Shown here in pieces: positions 31,435 through 44,140 of a stretch of 64,000 nt of DNA. How positions within the stretch are numbered: position 1 is the stretch's first letter; each line of letters starts with the position of its first letter. Source of the DNA: Anisodus tanguticus. Its lineage: Eukaryota > Streptophyta > Magnoliopsida > Solanales > Solanaceae. The notes under the pieces were generated by a model. It did no database searches. It saw nothing but the letters and a program-made list of their open reading frames with translations, and was not told the origin of the DNA. Made by a program: the position numbers and the translations under genes. The DNA is taken from the NCBI GenBank assembly GCA_034509755.1, contig CM067551.1:13946501-14010500 (forward strand), written 5' to 3'.

Positions 31435-34400
31435 GTGCAGATTCAGGCGCAGCAGGCCCACATTTTGCAAGCCCATTACCCGCAGCCCTCTAACAGTCTG
31501 ACCCCCACTGATTTAGGCCAGGCCATCAACACCTTAAATCTTCAACAACCCGATGAAAATTGGTATATGGATACAGGAGCCACATCTCACCTCACATGCT
31601 CTGCAGGTGATCTTCCTAAGTTGTTTTATTTACCGTATCCTCAATATATTACTATTGGTAGTGGCCATCACATTCCAATTCAGCGTTATTGAACAACCTA
31701 CACTCAACCGCTTCACTCACCATTCTCCCTAAATAACGTCATGTATGCACCCAATATTATTAAAAATTTAATTTCTGTCAGGAAATTTACTCATAATAAT
31801 TTCGTGTCTACTTACTTTGACCCTTTTGGTTTTACTGTGAAGGATCTTCGTACGGGAACACATCTTACGAGATGCAATAGCACGGAGGATCTATATCCAT
31901 TCTCATCCTCCTCCGTTGCCAGCTCATGCTCTCATATATCTCTCGCTGATATTTCTCTGTCAACTTGGCATAGTAGGCTTGGACACCCAGGAGCCTCTGT
32001 TTTTAATTTTCTTAGAGGCAACAATTTTATTAGATGTAATAATGAGAAACTTGCCCAACATTGTGTTTCTTGCTGTTTAGGAAAACATGTTCGTTTTCCT
32101 TTCAAGTCATCGTTAAGTGTTACATTTTCGCCTTTTGATATTGTTCATGCTGATTTATGGACATCTCCTGTTACTAGCTCACTGGGTCATATATCTAGTA
32201 CTCTTAGATGATTTCTCTCATTTTATTTGGATTTATCCACTAAAATTTAAGTCCGATTTTTTTTCCAAATATTATGAATTTCGTATTTTTATCAAAACAA
32301 AATTTGAGAAAGCCATCAAATCTTTTCAGTGTGATAATGGTTGTGAATTTAATAATTCAATGTTTCACAAATTCTGCACAAATAATGGCATGGTTTTTTT
32401 ATTTTTGTGTCCCCACACCTCCCCTCAAAATGGCAAAGCAGAACGAATCATCCGTTTTATAAACAACATGGTTCGTACCTTCCTCTTACATGCCTCTCTC
32501 CCTCCGTCTTTTTGGGTCTATGCAGTCAAAATGGTAGAATACATCCTTAATATTTTACCCACTAGTACGCTTCATAACATGACCCCAAACTGAAATTTTA
32601 TACCGTCGGATCCCCTCTTATGATCACCTTCGGATTTTCGGTTGTATATGCTTTCCAAACCTTGCATCCACCGCCCTCATAAATTAGCACCCCGAACCAC
32701 CCCGTGTGTCTTCGTAGAATTTCCGCCTAATCATAGGGGCTATTTGTGCTATGACTTGTCCACTCGTCAAATTCACGTCTCTCGTCACGTTACGTTCGAC
32801 GAGATGACTTTTCCCTTCGCAAATATACAAAAATTCCGTAACACGGACTACACATTTCTAGACAAGTCCGACACGTCCCCCATCGTACTAACCGAACTTG
32901 CTCGTGTCACTACCGCTGTTACAGTAACCTCGCATCTGCCACCTACCACTGCTATTGTGTCCAGTCAGTCTCCGTCAACCGGCCACCATATCGTCCCCGA
33001 CGTCCATCCGGCCACACCATCGTTCTTAGTGTCCCGTTCATCCAACGTCGTCATTTGCCGCACAAAGCCCATACCCATCACCTTAAACCACCCTCTAATG
33101 CCCAGAGTCAATAATCGAAACTCACACCGATACCAATACCTCCCACCGTCGATCCAGTAACCCGCCACCTTCCCAGGCACCACCTATATCATGACAACCT
33201 TCCCCTATATCAACCGATACTCCCCACCTGTCACCACTATCAAACCAACAACCCATCAACCCGACACCATTCCCAATCGCCATCCAAAACCTATCATCGC
33301 CTTCAGTCACTCTGACCCCTGTCGTCCAAACCAGAAATCAACCCGACCCAGTACATACATCCCGTGACCCAGAACCAACATTCCATCCTACTCCTACCCC
33401 CACTCACTATATGGAAACTCGTGCCTAACACAGAATTTTCAAACCCAAAGTTTACTTTAACTTGTCTACACACACAATATCCCCAATTCCTAAAAACCCA
33501 AAGGTAGCCAAATAAGACCCTAAGTGGAATGCGGCCATGCGTGAGGAATTTAATGCTTTAATAAAATAACACACTTGGGATTTGGTTCCTAGACCGGAAG
33601 GGGTGAATGTGATCCAATGCATGTGGCTTTTTCGTCACAAGTACAGAGACAATGGTAAGCTTGAAAGATATAAAGCGAGACGTGTGGCTAATGACACTAA
33701 TCAGTAGGAGGGTATTGATTGTGGTGAAACATTTAGCCCGATTGTTAAACTAGCTACTATTCGCACAGTTCTGAGTATTGCTATGGGTAAGCATTGGTCG
33801 ATCCATCAGCTTGACGTGAAAAATGCGTTCCTTCATGGGGATTTGAAGGAAACCGTTTACATGCACCAGCCACCTGGTTTTGTCCATCCTGCAGCCTCTC
33901 AGTATGTATGTCATCTCCATAAGTCACTTTATGGTTTGAAACAGGCCCCTAGAGCATGGTATGATCGTTTTGCACAATACATTATGCGGATTGGGTTTTC
34001 ATACAACAAGTGTGATAATTCTCTATTTATTTTCCATAGAGGTAGTAACATTGCTTATTTGTTGTTATATGTGGATGACATTGTTCTTACTGCCTCCTCT
34101 GATGTGTTGTAAAACGAGATCATTGCATTGCTTAAAATCGAATTTGCTATGACTGACTTAAGGAAGTTGAGTTACATTTTGGGGATCTCAGTGACTTGAT
34201 CTGCAGATTCTATGTTTCTTTGCCAGCGTAAGTATGCAGAAGAGATTGTGTACAGGGCTAAGATGGCAAATTGCAAGATCATGTCCACCCCAGTTGACTC
34301 TAAATCGAAACTTAGTGCAGTTGATGGTAATCCAGTGTCAGACCCTACTCTTTATAGTAGTCTTGTAGGTGTGCTTCAGTATCTTACTTTCACCAGACCT

Positions 34401-35036
34401 GACATCTCTTATACTATTCATCAGTTATGCTTATTTATGCATGCCCCAGGGAGCCTCATTTCACTACTCTTAAAAGTATCATTCGATATGTTAAGGGCAC
34501 ACTTGATTATGGATTACATCTATACCCCTCAGCACCGACCAGGTTATTGTCATACATGGATGCTGATTGGGCATGGTGTCAGGACACGCGACGCTCCACC
34601 TCTGGCTACTGTGTGTTCTTAGGGTATAATCTCATTTCTTGGTCTGCCAAGAGGTAAGCCACTTTATCCCGTTCGAGTACAGAAGCAGAGTATAGAGACG
34701 TTGCAAATGTTGTTGCTGAGATCTGTTGGCTTCGAAACCTTCTTTTGGAGCTTCAGTGTCCCTTGTGTAAGGCGTCTTTGGTTTACTGTGATAACATATC
34801 CGCCATATACTTATCTCATAATCCGGTTCAGTATCAACGAACCAAGCACACTAAGGTGGATATATACTTTGTTCGTGAGAAGGTTGCTCTCGGTCATGTG
34901 AAGGTATTGCATGTGCCTTCTTCGTATGAGTATGCGGATAGTTTCACGAAAGGCCTTCCTCGACAACTCTTCCTCGACTTCAGATTCAGTTTTAGCATCG
35001 AGCCTCCTCTCGCTCTGACTGAGGGAGTGTATTAAC
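31435..35036 (+). pseudogene. Copia pol: protease, integrase, RT, RNase H (copy 2)
   Basis: Protease active site as WYMDTGATSHLT at 31561. Integrase zinc region with WHSRLGHPG and HCVSCCLGKH near 31960-32090, catalytic D in HADLW, D in CDNGCEF and E in SPQNGKAERI (32140-32460). Reverse transcriptase from about 33500, with HQLDVKNAFLHGDL, SLYGLKQAPRAWYDRF and the YVDD catalytic box at 34068-34079. RNase H with YMDADWAWCQDTRRSTSGY, TEAEYRDVA and FTKGLPRQL, ending TAA at 35034. Stops and frameshifts lie between domains (for example around 31690, 32210, 32594, 34110, 34196, 34656), so no polyprotein can be made. Confidence 0.9.
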
Positions 35037-35186
35037 GTGTACAATATTAATATTTAGTCATATTTAGTCTTATTTAATTATGGTAGATATAGGATCCATG
35101 TTGTATAAGGATTCCACATTGTACACCCTATATATATTTTGTATTAATGAGAAAGACGCCCCATGGGAGATTAATACAATCTTACA
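35028..35186 (+). repeat. 3' LTR of Copia (copy 2)
   Basis: Starts TGTATTAACG just after a purine stretch 'gagggag' (polypurine tract) and ends caatcttaca. It differs from the 5' LTR at more than ten sites, so the insertion is not recent. Confidence 0.85.
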
Positions 35187-35597
35187 GTGGCAATAACTGT
35201 GGAGCTCAGATGCCTAATATGACGATGAGCGATCTTATGCATGTGCAACACCCTTAGATTATGAAGGATGAAAACAGTAGTAACAATGGTGACAATAATG
35301 GTGGAGCTCAGATACCTAATACGATGATGAATGATCTTATGCATGGAAACACTCTCATCTTGTGAAGAGTGGAAACGATAGTAACAATGGTGGCAATAAC
35401 GGTGGAGCTCAGATGCCTAATATGATGATGAGTGGTCTTATGCATGGGCAGCACCCTCATCTTATGAAGAGAGGAAACCACAGTAATAATGGTGGCAATA
35501 ACAGTGAAAATATTTGGGGTCAGAAAGGTGGTGGTTATAATGGAAATAATAATGGAGGAAATCAAAATCAAGTTGGTGGCGCCAGTGGATATCCTAA
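35187..35597 (+). pseudogene. HIPP pseudogene, Asn/Gly/Met-rich middle with 3-4 repeats (copy 2)
   Basis: Continues the HIPP exon after the Copia insertion. It holds repeated units of roughly 85-100 bp, each encoding variants of NNGGAQMPNMMMSGLMHGQH-PHLMK; the first two units are damaged and the third and fourth read openly from 35362. It then reads NIWGQKGGGYNGNNNGGNQNQ and GYPN. At 35585-35597 (gtggatatcctaa) it leaves HIPP coding sequence and enters 3' flank, so the C-terminal exon is missing in this copy. Confidence 0.8.
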
Positions 35598-36567
35598 TAA
35601 TTTATTAAATCATGTTAGTAATAATTTATTACGATCGAATGATTTAAGGTTAAATTACAAATTAGTTAGTTTTTAAAATAAGTGATAAAATTTAAGAAAT
35701 ACATAAATCATGCCTTTATTCTTTGGTGCGTGAACCAATTGAGGGTAAGTATATATTTTCCACGGTATACATTTCAAATATTCGACAGAACATTGTTTCC
35801 TTAATTTCATACAAGCTTCTTCATATGTTCTAGGATGTTTCATTTGTTTCCATCCCATGGGCTGCAGAAAATCTTCAAAGGCCACGTTGTTAATTGGATC
35901 TTTTTACGTGAGAATGAAAGATTCATGCATAGTTAGTTTCCTACTTGGGAGGTTAATTGCATGCATTCCCCACTCTTTCTCCCTTAATAATTCTTTCCCT
36001 CCGATTGTTGTCACTGTCCTGACTACTTGTAACTTTATGCATTATTCGAGTTAGAATTTTACCACATTTTATTTGATTTAGTGGGTTCATAACACACATA
36101 TATGTAATTCAGAATTTTTACTAAGAGATTTTAAAATATAATAAAGAAGTAAATATATGTACGAAAAAGTCATAGGGATTCAACATCTATTACATAAAAA
36201 ATAATTCTGACCTTATATATATAATAGTATAATTTTTTGACAAAGGTGGTTCGAATGGAGTCCTTTCCGGTACTCTAGCTCTGCCATGTCCATAAGCGCT
36301 GCATTAAGTCCGCCCCTGCCGATAAAATCTCGAGGACAAGTTCCCCAAATCTATTAGAACATGTTTGTTTTGACTAATTAGAGCTCTTAATTTAAATAGT
36401 TCAGACCTCAGTAAATTAGCTACATTTATTATTTATTTCACAATCACTTTTGTGTTTTAATATATTTATTTTGGTTCACGCAGATCTTTAACAAAATTTT
36501 GATATCACTCCAACACTATCTGCTCAATGATTCCTGCGAAGATAACTTTTTACTACTATTTTGTATA
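35598..36567. other. C-block spacer (copy 2)
   Basis: Matches 13005-13973 very closely. No supported gene; the 70-codon minus-strand frame of copy 1 recurs at 35673-35885. Not recognised. Confidence 0.4.
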
Positions 36568-36575
36568 CTCCTACT

Positions 36576-37485
36576 TAGGGGTGTCAATTTGGATCATTTT
36601 TTGGTTAAAATTAAAATTTAATTAATTTAGTCTGGTTTTCAATTATGAAGATCAAATTAAATCAAATATAATACATATCTATTGGTTTTGTTGTTGTCGG
36701 TTTGGTTTGATTTCTCTTTTTTCTTCTTCCTATAATTAGAAAAATTTCATTATTTGCCAACTTATAATCCTTTACTATCCTTTTATTATTGTGACTATAA
36801 TATTTTTGGATTATGAAGAAAATGTCTTGAGATCTATAAACATTAATTAAGTGAATAAAGTTCTTAAGAAATATAAAAAGAGTCTAGTGCAAATCTCATA
36901 ATTTTTTTCTTACATAAATTGATTTTAATTCATACCTTTCTTTTAAGAAATAGGATTAAGGCCTAAAGTCCATTAGTATATAGAGATAAAATTAGTGATA
37001 AAAATAAAAAATTGATGAAAATTATAAAATATATTTATATTTTTTATGAAAATTGGTATATTGCATATACATAATTCTGCAAATTGTGTATATAATTTGT
37101 CTATTTGGATTGGTTTGTTTTTTTCTATATTTTGTTTTTAATAAATCCAAACCAAATCAAATGTTATTGATTTAAAAAAAATTAAACTAAATCAAGTCAA
37201 ACCCAAAAAATATATATTCTTATTTAACCGATCTTATTTGATTTTTAATTTGAATTATTTTTTTACCAAATCATATTGAACACCCCTGAAGGGGAGCCTT
37301 GGAGTAACTGGTAAAGTTGTTGCCATGTGACCAGGAGGTTATGGGTTCAAGCCGTGGAAACAGCCTCTTGCAAAAATGTGAGGTAAGGTTGTGTACAATA
37401 GACTCTTATGGTCCAGTCCTTCCCCGGATCCCGCGCATAGCGAGAGCTTAGTGCACGGGGCTGCCCTTTATATTGAACACCCCTA
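36576..37485. mobile_element. Non-autonomous hAT element in C block (copy 2)
   Basis: TAGGGGTGTC...GAACACCCCTA with a perfect 8 bp target duplication ctcctact at 36568-36575 and 37486-37493. It keeps about 70 bp ('ttaaactaaatcaagtc' region near 37180-37250) missing in copy 1. No transposase. Confidence 0.9.
37288..37469 (+). mobile_element. Au-type SINE inside the hAT end (copy 2)
   Basis: Same insertion as 14628-14808 with the 15 bp duplication atattgaacacccct at 37273-37287 and 37470-37484. Boxes A and B are recognisable (agtaactggtaaag; gggttcaagcc). Confidence 0.9.
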
Positions 37486-37712
37486 CTCCTACTATACAAC
37501 AATTATCGTCAGCCACCTAAATGCGAAATCAAACTATCATGTATATTATTTTGGGGTGTTTTTGGCATGAGGGAAAAAGTTATATAACTGATAATGTTTT
37601 TCTAGAAAATATTTGTCTATAAAGTAAGTGGTTATGTGAAAGTAATAGAGAGGTGCACAAAGGTACCATGAGGAGGAGTGCATGATAGTACTATTATTGA
37701 GTTTGTTATGTT

Positions 37713-37799
37713 TGTTATAAGGAGTTGAGTTAGTTAGTTGAGTTGGTTAGTTTGTTGAAGAGTTAGTTGTCTAATTAATAGATATTTTTGGATGAATTG

Positions 37800-37836
<37 letters not shown>

Positions 37837-37989
37837 GCATTTGTAAAGCATTGTAAGGATAATACACATATATGAAAGTTCTTCTTTCTCGAGCGGTACA
37901 CTGTCTCTGTTTTCTCTGCTTTTCATCAATGGCAGCTTAGCCAGTTCTGGTTTGATTTCTTCTTCTAAGACTAGTGCTGAAGTCTAACA
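37713..37989 (+). repeat. 5' LTR of truncated Copia element (copy 2)
   Basis: TGTTATAAGG...TCTAACA, 277 bp, shorter than copy 1 mainly because its (AT)n run (about 37814-37837) is shorter. The primer site follows at 37990. Confidence 0.85.
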
Positions 37990-38175
37990 TGGTATTAGAG
38001 CAACCGTACGACATATATAGAGGGAAATTCAGTCACATGCAGTGAGGGATTCGACGGATCTATGTCTACAATCGAAGAAATCGAACATCGAAAACTTGAA
38101 TTAAATCGCATTTGAAGACAAATACTGTTATTATACTTGAAATTGAAGTCTGAAAAAATCACAAATTCGACAACA

Positions 38176-38809
38176 ATGGGAGAAAATGGAGAATATATGA
38201 CCAATGTAGCTACGACAACAACGATGAACATCAACCACAACCATCCTTTGTATCTTTTTCCATCTGATGCACCAAGTTCGTTGTCGATTGGAATAATGTT
38301 AATTGAAATGGATAATTACACTTTATGGATTAGGGTGATGAAATTGGCCCTATTAGGAAAGAATAAAATAGGATCCATAGATGGTACAGTGAAGAGAGAA
38401 ACATTCACTGGTGAATTAGCTAGGCTTTGGGATAGGTGTAATGCTATTGTAGTATCATGGCTAATGGGGAATGTGAGCAAAAACTTGCTGACTAGAATGT
38501 TGTTTAATTCAGATTCTTATATGATATGGGAGGATCTGAAGGATAGGTTTGATAAAATAAAAGTTCGAGGACATTTCAATTGCATAAGGAGATAGTCACA
38601 TTGAGACAGAGAACATTATCAGTGTCTATGTGCTACTCTAAGCTTAAGGACCTTTGGGATGAATATGATTCCATTATACCACCACCATCTTGCTGTACTA
38701 AGTTGAAAGAATTTGTAGATCATTTGCAATATCAGAGAATGCTACAATTTTTTATGAGACTTAATGACAGTTATAGTCAAGCTAGAAGTCAAGTGATAAT
38801 GATGCAACA
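38176..38809 (+). pseudogene. Copia gag, cut at the duplication joint (copy 2)
   Basis: More open than copy 1: the frame from MGENGEYM at 38176 reads without a stop through DNYTLWIRVMKLALLGKNKIGS, LWDRCNAIVVSWLMGNVSKNLLTR and WEDLKDRFDKIKVRG to a TAG at 38593, after which one frame change leads to LRQRTLSVSMCYSKLKDLWDEYDS and RLNDSYSQARSQVIMMQQ. It ends at the same base as copy 1 where LINE sequence begins at 38810. Confidence 0.85.
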
Positions 38810-39390
38810 GAGGTGTGAGAGATTGGCTATGGATGAGTTCAGGAGGGGTAGAGGTAGGTTGAAGAAGTATTAAGGAGAGGTGATTAGATGGGATATGGCG
38901 CAAGTGCAATTTACTGAGGACATGACCTTAAATAGAGGGTTGTAGAGGACATGGATTAGGGTAGAAGAGTAGTAGGTACTCGAGCGTAGTCCTACTTATG
39001 CTTACAAATTGATAGTTGTAGTGTTATTATTGTAGGTCCGATTAGCCTATCACACTTATAGGCACATTATTGTTTTATAATTCACTATAGTTTGATTTCT
39101 GTTGCTATGTGTTCTTTAGTGTATTTTGTTTAGCTTATTTAATTGTGTTAGCTACTGCTTCCTTTTGTTCGAATGCACTTTATACTGTTTTAATTCCTTA
39201 TATGAGTCTGACAGTATCTCTTGCTTTACTCTTTACTCTTGCTTTGTTTTAATTGCCTTGTTTGTGATTATGCTTTGTCTTGAGCCGAGGGTCTTCCGGA
39301 AACAGCTGCTCTACCTACCAAGGTGGAGATAAGGTCTGTTTACACTCTACGCTTCCCAGACCCACGATATGAATGTCACTGGGTATGTTG
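38810..39390 (+). mobile_element. RTE LINE 3' part, left edge of copy 3
   Basis: Counterpart of 1499-2090 and 16167-16760, ending 'gggtatgttg'. Joined to gag at exactly the same place as in copy 2. Confidence 0.85.
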
Positions 39391-40880
39391 CTAAAAATCT
39401 ATTTGTATATTATTGAAAGGGGAGGAAAAATCCTCTTCTTAAGCCGAGTGACATAACATAATAAGCCACATATAACTTATTAACTAATTAACTATTAAGT
39501 AATAACTAATTCATTTTTCTGAAAGTTTTCAATTTATGTGATTGAGTTAAAATCCTACCGTTGCCTCACGTTTTGACAGTTACCCCATTTAATGATAAAC
39601 AATTACACGTTAAATAACTTTTGTGCCTGAGCTAAGCAATTAACTGTTATGACAATATTAAAAAAATTTCGAAAAGAAAGAAATAGAAATTAATAATAAA
39701 TAAAACCTAACTATTATTAATTCATCCAAACTCTTAAAACTTCTTACCCTCTCCGACTCTGTCGTAGTAGGTTTCTCTCCTCTTTTATTTTACGTTTTCT
39801 CCCATAAAAGTTTAAATACATATGTTTTCGCTCCGAAATCTACCTTCTGCCGTTGTATCGGCTAATGAAATTGGGAGAGAAATTGATTCCTTAACTCAAG
39901 CGATTTGGGCTAGAAACGGAACTCTAATTTCCAGCAATGGGTTCCCCAACTACTCCATAAAGCGTTAGGACGGTGGTACTAGTAAACTAAGAGGTAAGAA
40001 GCATGAATACAACTGAGTACAATAAAGGAAAAAGTAAAGTATAAAGTAAAGATAGATAAAAGATTTTATTTGTTTGATTGAGTGTCTTCGTTTATGTACA
40101 AAGAATGAGTATTTATAGTACAAAAAGGAAGAAAAACTGTACAAAAAGAAAGAAATTGTACAAAACGTGCCCCCCATGTCGGCCGTCAAGTAACCCACTA
40201 AGTTCAACGGGCTGACTATGGGGGAGGTGGTGCCGATTTTCTTGCCCTCTACTCTTACTCGGATAATGGCCCTTTCATTTAGCTATTGTTGGTCGTTACC
40301 GCTTTTGGGGGTCTGGAAATCCTTTTGACTTGGTCGTTGATGCGTCTGCATCTGAGTGGGTCTTAATCATGCCTCTAACTGATAACTTCGGCTAAGTCGC
40401 CTTAGTTGCTGATGAAGTTCTTGTAATCGAGAGTTAGGAGTAAATTCGGCTCCGGAATAGTTCGGCTGTCACTGAGTTCGGCTAAACACTTAAATTATTT
40501 TTTGAGTGTTAACAATTGCCCCTACATTAACTCAAGTGTGACTGTTGAGTTGATGTATCCGAAAGTAGCCGTCATTTCAGTTTGATAGTCGCGGATGTCA
40601 CTTCAAATGTCTCGTCTCTAGTGCATGCAATGATGGCTTTTTAAAAAAAACTTTTCTCTCCTTCCGCAGAAACGCCTCGGCTTCCACAAATATTTTCTGA
40701 CGAAATCTTAGCCGCACATATTTGGGCAAAAATACCCCTAACCGAGTGTCAATTACATCCCAAAAAAGGGAGTTCTTTTAGGAGAGGTGTTTTACAAAAG
40801 GTTTCTCATTCAATCTTCTCGGTCATTCCCAAGTTCCTCGCCTTTTTCCAGAAAAAATCTATCCTACATCAGGCAAAACC
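39391..40880 (+). other. Non-coding leader upstream of PMD pseudogene (copy 3)
   Basis: Counterpart of 2091-3551. Contains the 48-codon small ORF at 39822-39968. Otherwise nothing recognised. Confidence 0.5.
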
Positions 40881-43800
40881 ATGTCTTCATCTTCTTCTCT
40901 ATTTCTAGGGTCAGATAGTACCGGTTCGGCCGCTGATGACCTGATCCCTACTTTTGCCTTTATAGATGAGCAACTGGTTCTTGCCCCTTTTTGCGCATCT
41001 GAACAAGGTGATCTTCTTCTTTCTCAGCATCTAAGCCCGATGAACTACGACCTTCCGATTACTTGTGACTGGTTCACCGGTGACCATTGTCCGACTAATC
41101 TGTGCACCTGGCCGACCAAGATTTCCAACTACTCTGCTTGGTTGGACCGAGTAAAGTCGGCCAAGGAAGTCGAATGGGTGCGCACGGGTCTCTATGATGC
41201 CATTGTGCTGTCGGAATTTGACTCCTCCTACAACATAGGTCTTATATATGCTTTTCTTGGTCACTGATCGACCGCTGCCAATGCCTTTGTTTTCCCTTGG
41301 GAAATGATAACCCCCACACTGCTTGATGTGACGGTGATACTTGGCCTTCCGATTCTGGGAGCTGAGGCGCATGTCCTAAGCGAAATAGATATTGCCGATT
41401 TAGGCATCATAGTCTCAAAGACTTCTTCAGGTTACAACCAATTTATAGCCAACACCCGCCAGATATCACCCCTTCCAGTCGATGACGCCGAGTATCATGC
41501 TCTATTGCTTTTTTTGGTTTAGTCGATACTTTGTTTGTACGGGTTCCTGTGCATTTGTGAAAGAGCTATAAATTTATGTGACATTAGCCATTTTGGGGAA
41601 GGATGTCAGCTGGGCATCTCTCTTCTTGACCTATCTTTACGTGGCTCTGGGTGATGCCCAAGCGAGGTTAAGAGATTCCAGAAACCTGGATACTTTAGCC
41701 GAACCCCTGTGGTTTCTTTAGTTGTGGATCACCCTCTATTTTCCTGAGTTTGTCCCTGATAAATTTGATGACCGCCGCTTTCCGTTAAACCGCCAATATT
41801 GGCCAATACTCTTCAGAAAACACCCTTTGTGCCTCAGGATGCTTTTTCCGCAGTCTCCACCCTGCATGGTATGTCTAGAGACCATTATACAGATTGACTA
41901 CCGGTCCTAAAGAGATGGGCCACTCCTGATTGGGTCCGTCAAGTAGCCGATGAGGACATTACTTTCTCTTAATGAAGGATTATGGTTCTCATATAGAGGC
42001 GGATTCTTACGGCCAGGGACCTGTTGGGTAGTTTGAAGCCCAATTCTAGGAATAATAAATTGACCACGGAGCCATATCGATCGAGTTTTTTGGCAAGGCA
42101 ATTTGGCCTTACTCAGCACGTGCCATGGACCCACCGCAGTATTGTCAGCTCAATTCAACGCTGCCTCCTTGATGCAGAACAAGCAAAGAAGTTAGCCGAT
42201 CGTAATCTTGACAACCTTGGTCTGTTTGACTGGCAGCCATTTCCCCCGAGAGCGAATACTATCATCGCTTTCGATGATTGGTACGGTACAACTAAGGAAA
42301 CGTTTTTCCAATCTTCTTTAGATGTCTATTGTGTTCGGCTGATTATTTCGAGAACAAAGAAGAACCCGAAAACTCCTAAATCGTGGCCAAAAGAAGCCAC
42401 TCGAAAAGATTCTTCCTCTAATTTGTCTAGGCATGTTGCCTTAAGGTCTTCGTTCGATTGCGGCAAACGAATAGAAGAGGTAAAGTGCATTCTTTATATG
42501 TGTCGGCCAGATTATTCTTGTGAATTCTCGGCTAACATCTCTTGTGCATCTTTCAGCAAACCCGTCTCCTCAAGTGTTTGTTGATCTGGAGACCACTTTG
42601 GACACCGAATCCTTATCACCCAGGGAACCAGTGCACAAGCAACCCCGATGAAATGGAGGGGTTGTCATTCGAGATTATAGTGAAGAAGATCCCCACAGAC
42701 CCGGAGTTCTTGTTCCTGATGAGGAAGAGGGAGAAAATGAGGTATAGTACAAGGCTGGCTAAAAACACTTTCGCATCGGCTACTAATATCCATGTTTTTT
42801 GTTTTTCCCCAGGGACCACAGTTGATAAGGAGCAGACGGCTGCACAGAGTGTTTGATGCTCATATTCGTACTGGCGGATCTTCTTCCCTGGCTCATGTTC
42901 CCATGCATTCACAGGATCTGTCATCGGCTGCCCTTAAGGCCATGAGTTCTTCTGCCAAAGCAACCAATTCTTCTTGTATTGGGGCACCCATAGAGGTATA
43001 TCCTTTCTTTTATGCTTGGTCGTTCGCTACCTCCGCGCTTGTACCTTTATACTAATCCTGTCCTTTTTGTACATGAGCCTATTGGAGGTAATCCTTCGGT
43101 TGAAGCCCCTTCAATTGACGATTCAGAGGTACCGGCTGAACTCCTCCCGGAAGATGTGCTCTTGCGCTATTTTGGTTCAATCGATCCTGCATTTCCACCA
43201 GCTTCGCTTGTTGGCGTCCATCGAGAATGAGTCGAGGAGTCCCTCGTCAGGGGAATTCCAAACACCAAAGATGAGTTACATCCTCTGAGGGCCTCTTTGC
43301 TCCGATTGTCGAAGGAAACCACTGATTCCCTAGCTCTGGCAGCCACTTACAATGACATCGCTTTGGATTTGAATGATTTGTTCGCTTTGTATAGAACGAC
43401 CAAATATAGTCATGATGAAGTTGTCACTGCTCTGCAACACTTGGGGTCTCTTCGGCAAGAGATGAACCGTATTCAGACTTCTTTTAATGAAGTGAATACA
43501 ACAAGGCAACAGAGTGTTAGCCGAAGAAATGATTTGCAGGAGCGGCTATCAAAATTGCGAGCTGAGTTGGAGCGGATCCAGGCGGAGATAGGGGCTATTA
43601 CTTCGGCTATAGGTACCTTAGATTCGGCTATTAGTGCCCACGATTCCACCATTCTTTTTTGTTTTGACAGAGCCTCCAATTGGATAACAAAATCCAGGAT
43701 CTCAATAACCAGCAGATGGTTTGTGAGCTGGATCAGAAAGCAGGTAGCGAACGACTAGCCAAACTGGAGGGTGAATGGGCTGTTTGAAAAAGTCGCCTAG

Positions 43801-44136
43801 TTCAAGCAATGTCGACAATCGTTGCTCCTTTGTCAGCTAATCCCGTTGCTGAGTCATCAACCAATACCCGTATGAATTTGCCATCCGAAGCCGTCGTCGC
43901 TTCTATTGTTCAAGAGGTATCAACAGACACTCAGGCCCCATCGATTATAGTGGTTGAGCCTCTGCTGGGTACTGAAAGGGAGGTCCGAGTAGGAGTGGCT
44001 GCGACTGAGGTAGTAGCCATTGCTGAAGCTGAGAGAGGAAGAGAGATTGCGGTTACTCCAGATGTCCAAGCAGTCGTGGATTCGACTAATCCTGAAACTT
44101 CTATTACTATTGATGTATTGCAACCTCTATCTGGGG
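40881..44136 (+). pseudogene. Plant mobile domain + coiled-coil protein pseudogene (copy 3)
   Basis: Third copy of the PMD protein. Frames: 40881-41267 (N-terminal part, same TGA after AFLGH), 41304-41522 (PMD start; one extra T in 'gctttttttgg' shifts the frame earlier than in the other copies), 42024-42584 (post-domain part), acidic exons around 42590-42735 and 42825-42990, coiled coil 43297 to about 43780, acidic tail from 43809. The tail runs into LQPLSGG and is then fused by a deletion to downstream DNA at 44136-44140. Relationship to the other copies varies along its length. Confidence 0.75.
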
Positions 44137-44140
44137 GAAA

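Larger units (their letters stand above)
30105..35186 (+). mobile_element. Copia LTR retrotransposon inside HIPP exon (copy 2)
   Basis: A complete-length but dead Copia element, about 5.08 kb, in the order LTR, primer site, gag, protease, integrase, reverse transcriptase, RNase H, LTR. The short LTRs (about 156 bp) fit small Copia lineages. Target duplication: gtgtc (30100-30104, GTGGC in copy 3) and gtggc (35187-35191). The same insertion is at 58423-63523, so it came before the duplication of the unit. Numerous stops and frameshifts, several shared by both copies. Confidence 0.9.

Noticed and set aside
3552..44136. Three PMD genes as a functional gene cluster
   Set aside because: All three have multiple stops and frameshifts, several shared, so they are copies of one dead gene.
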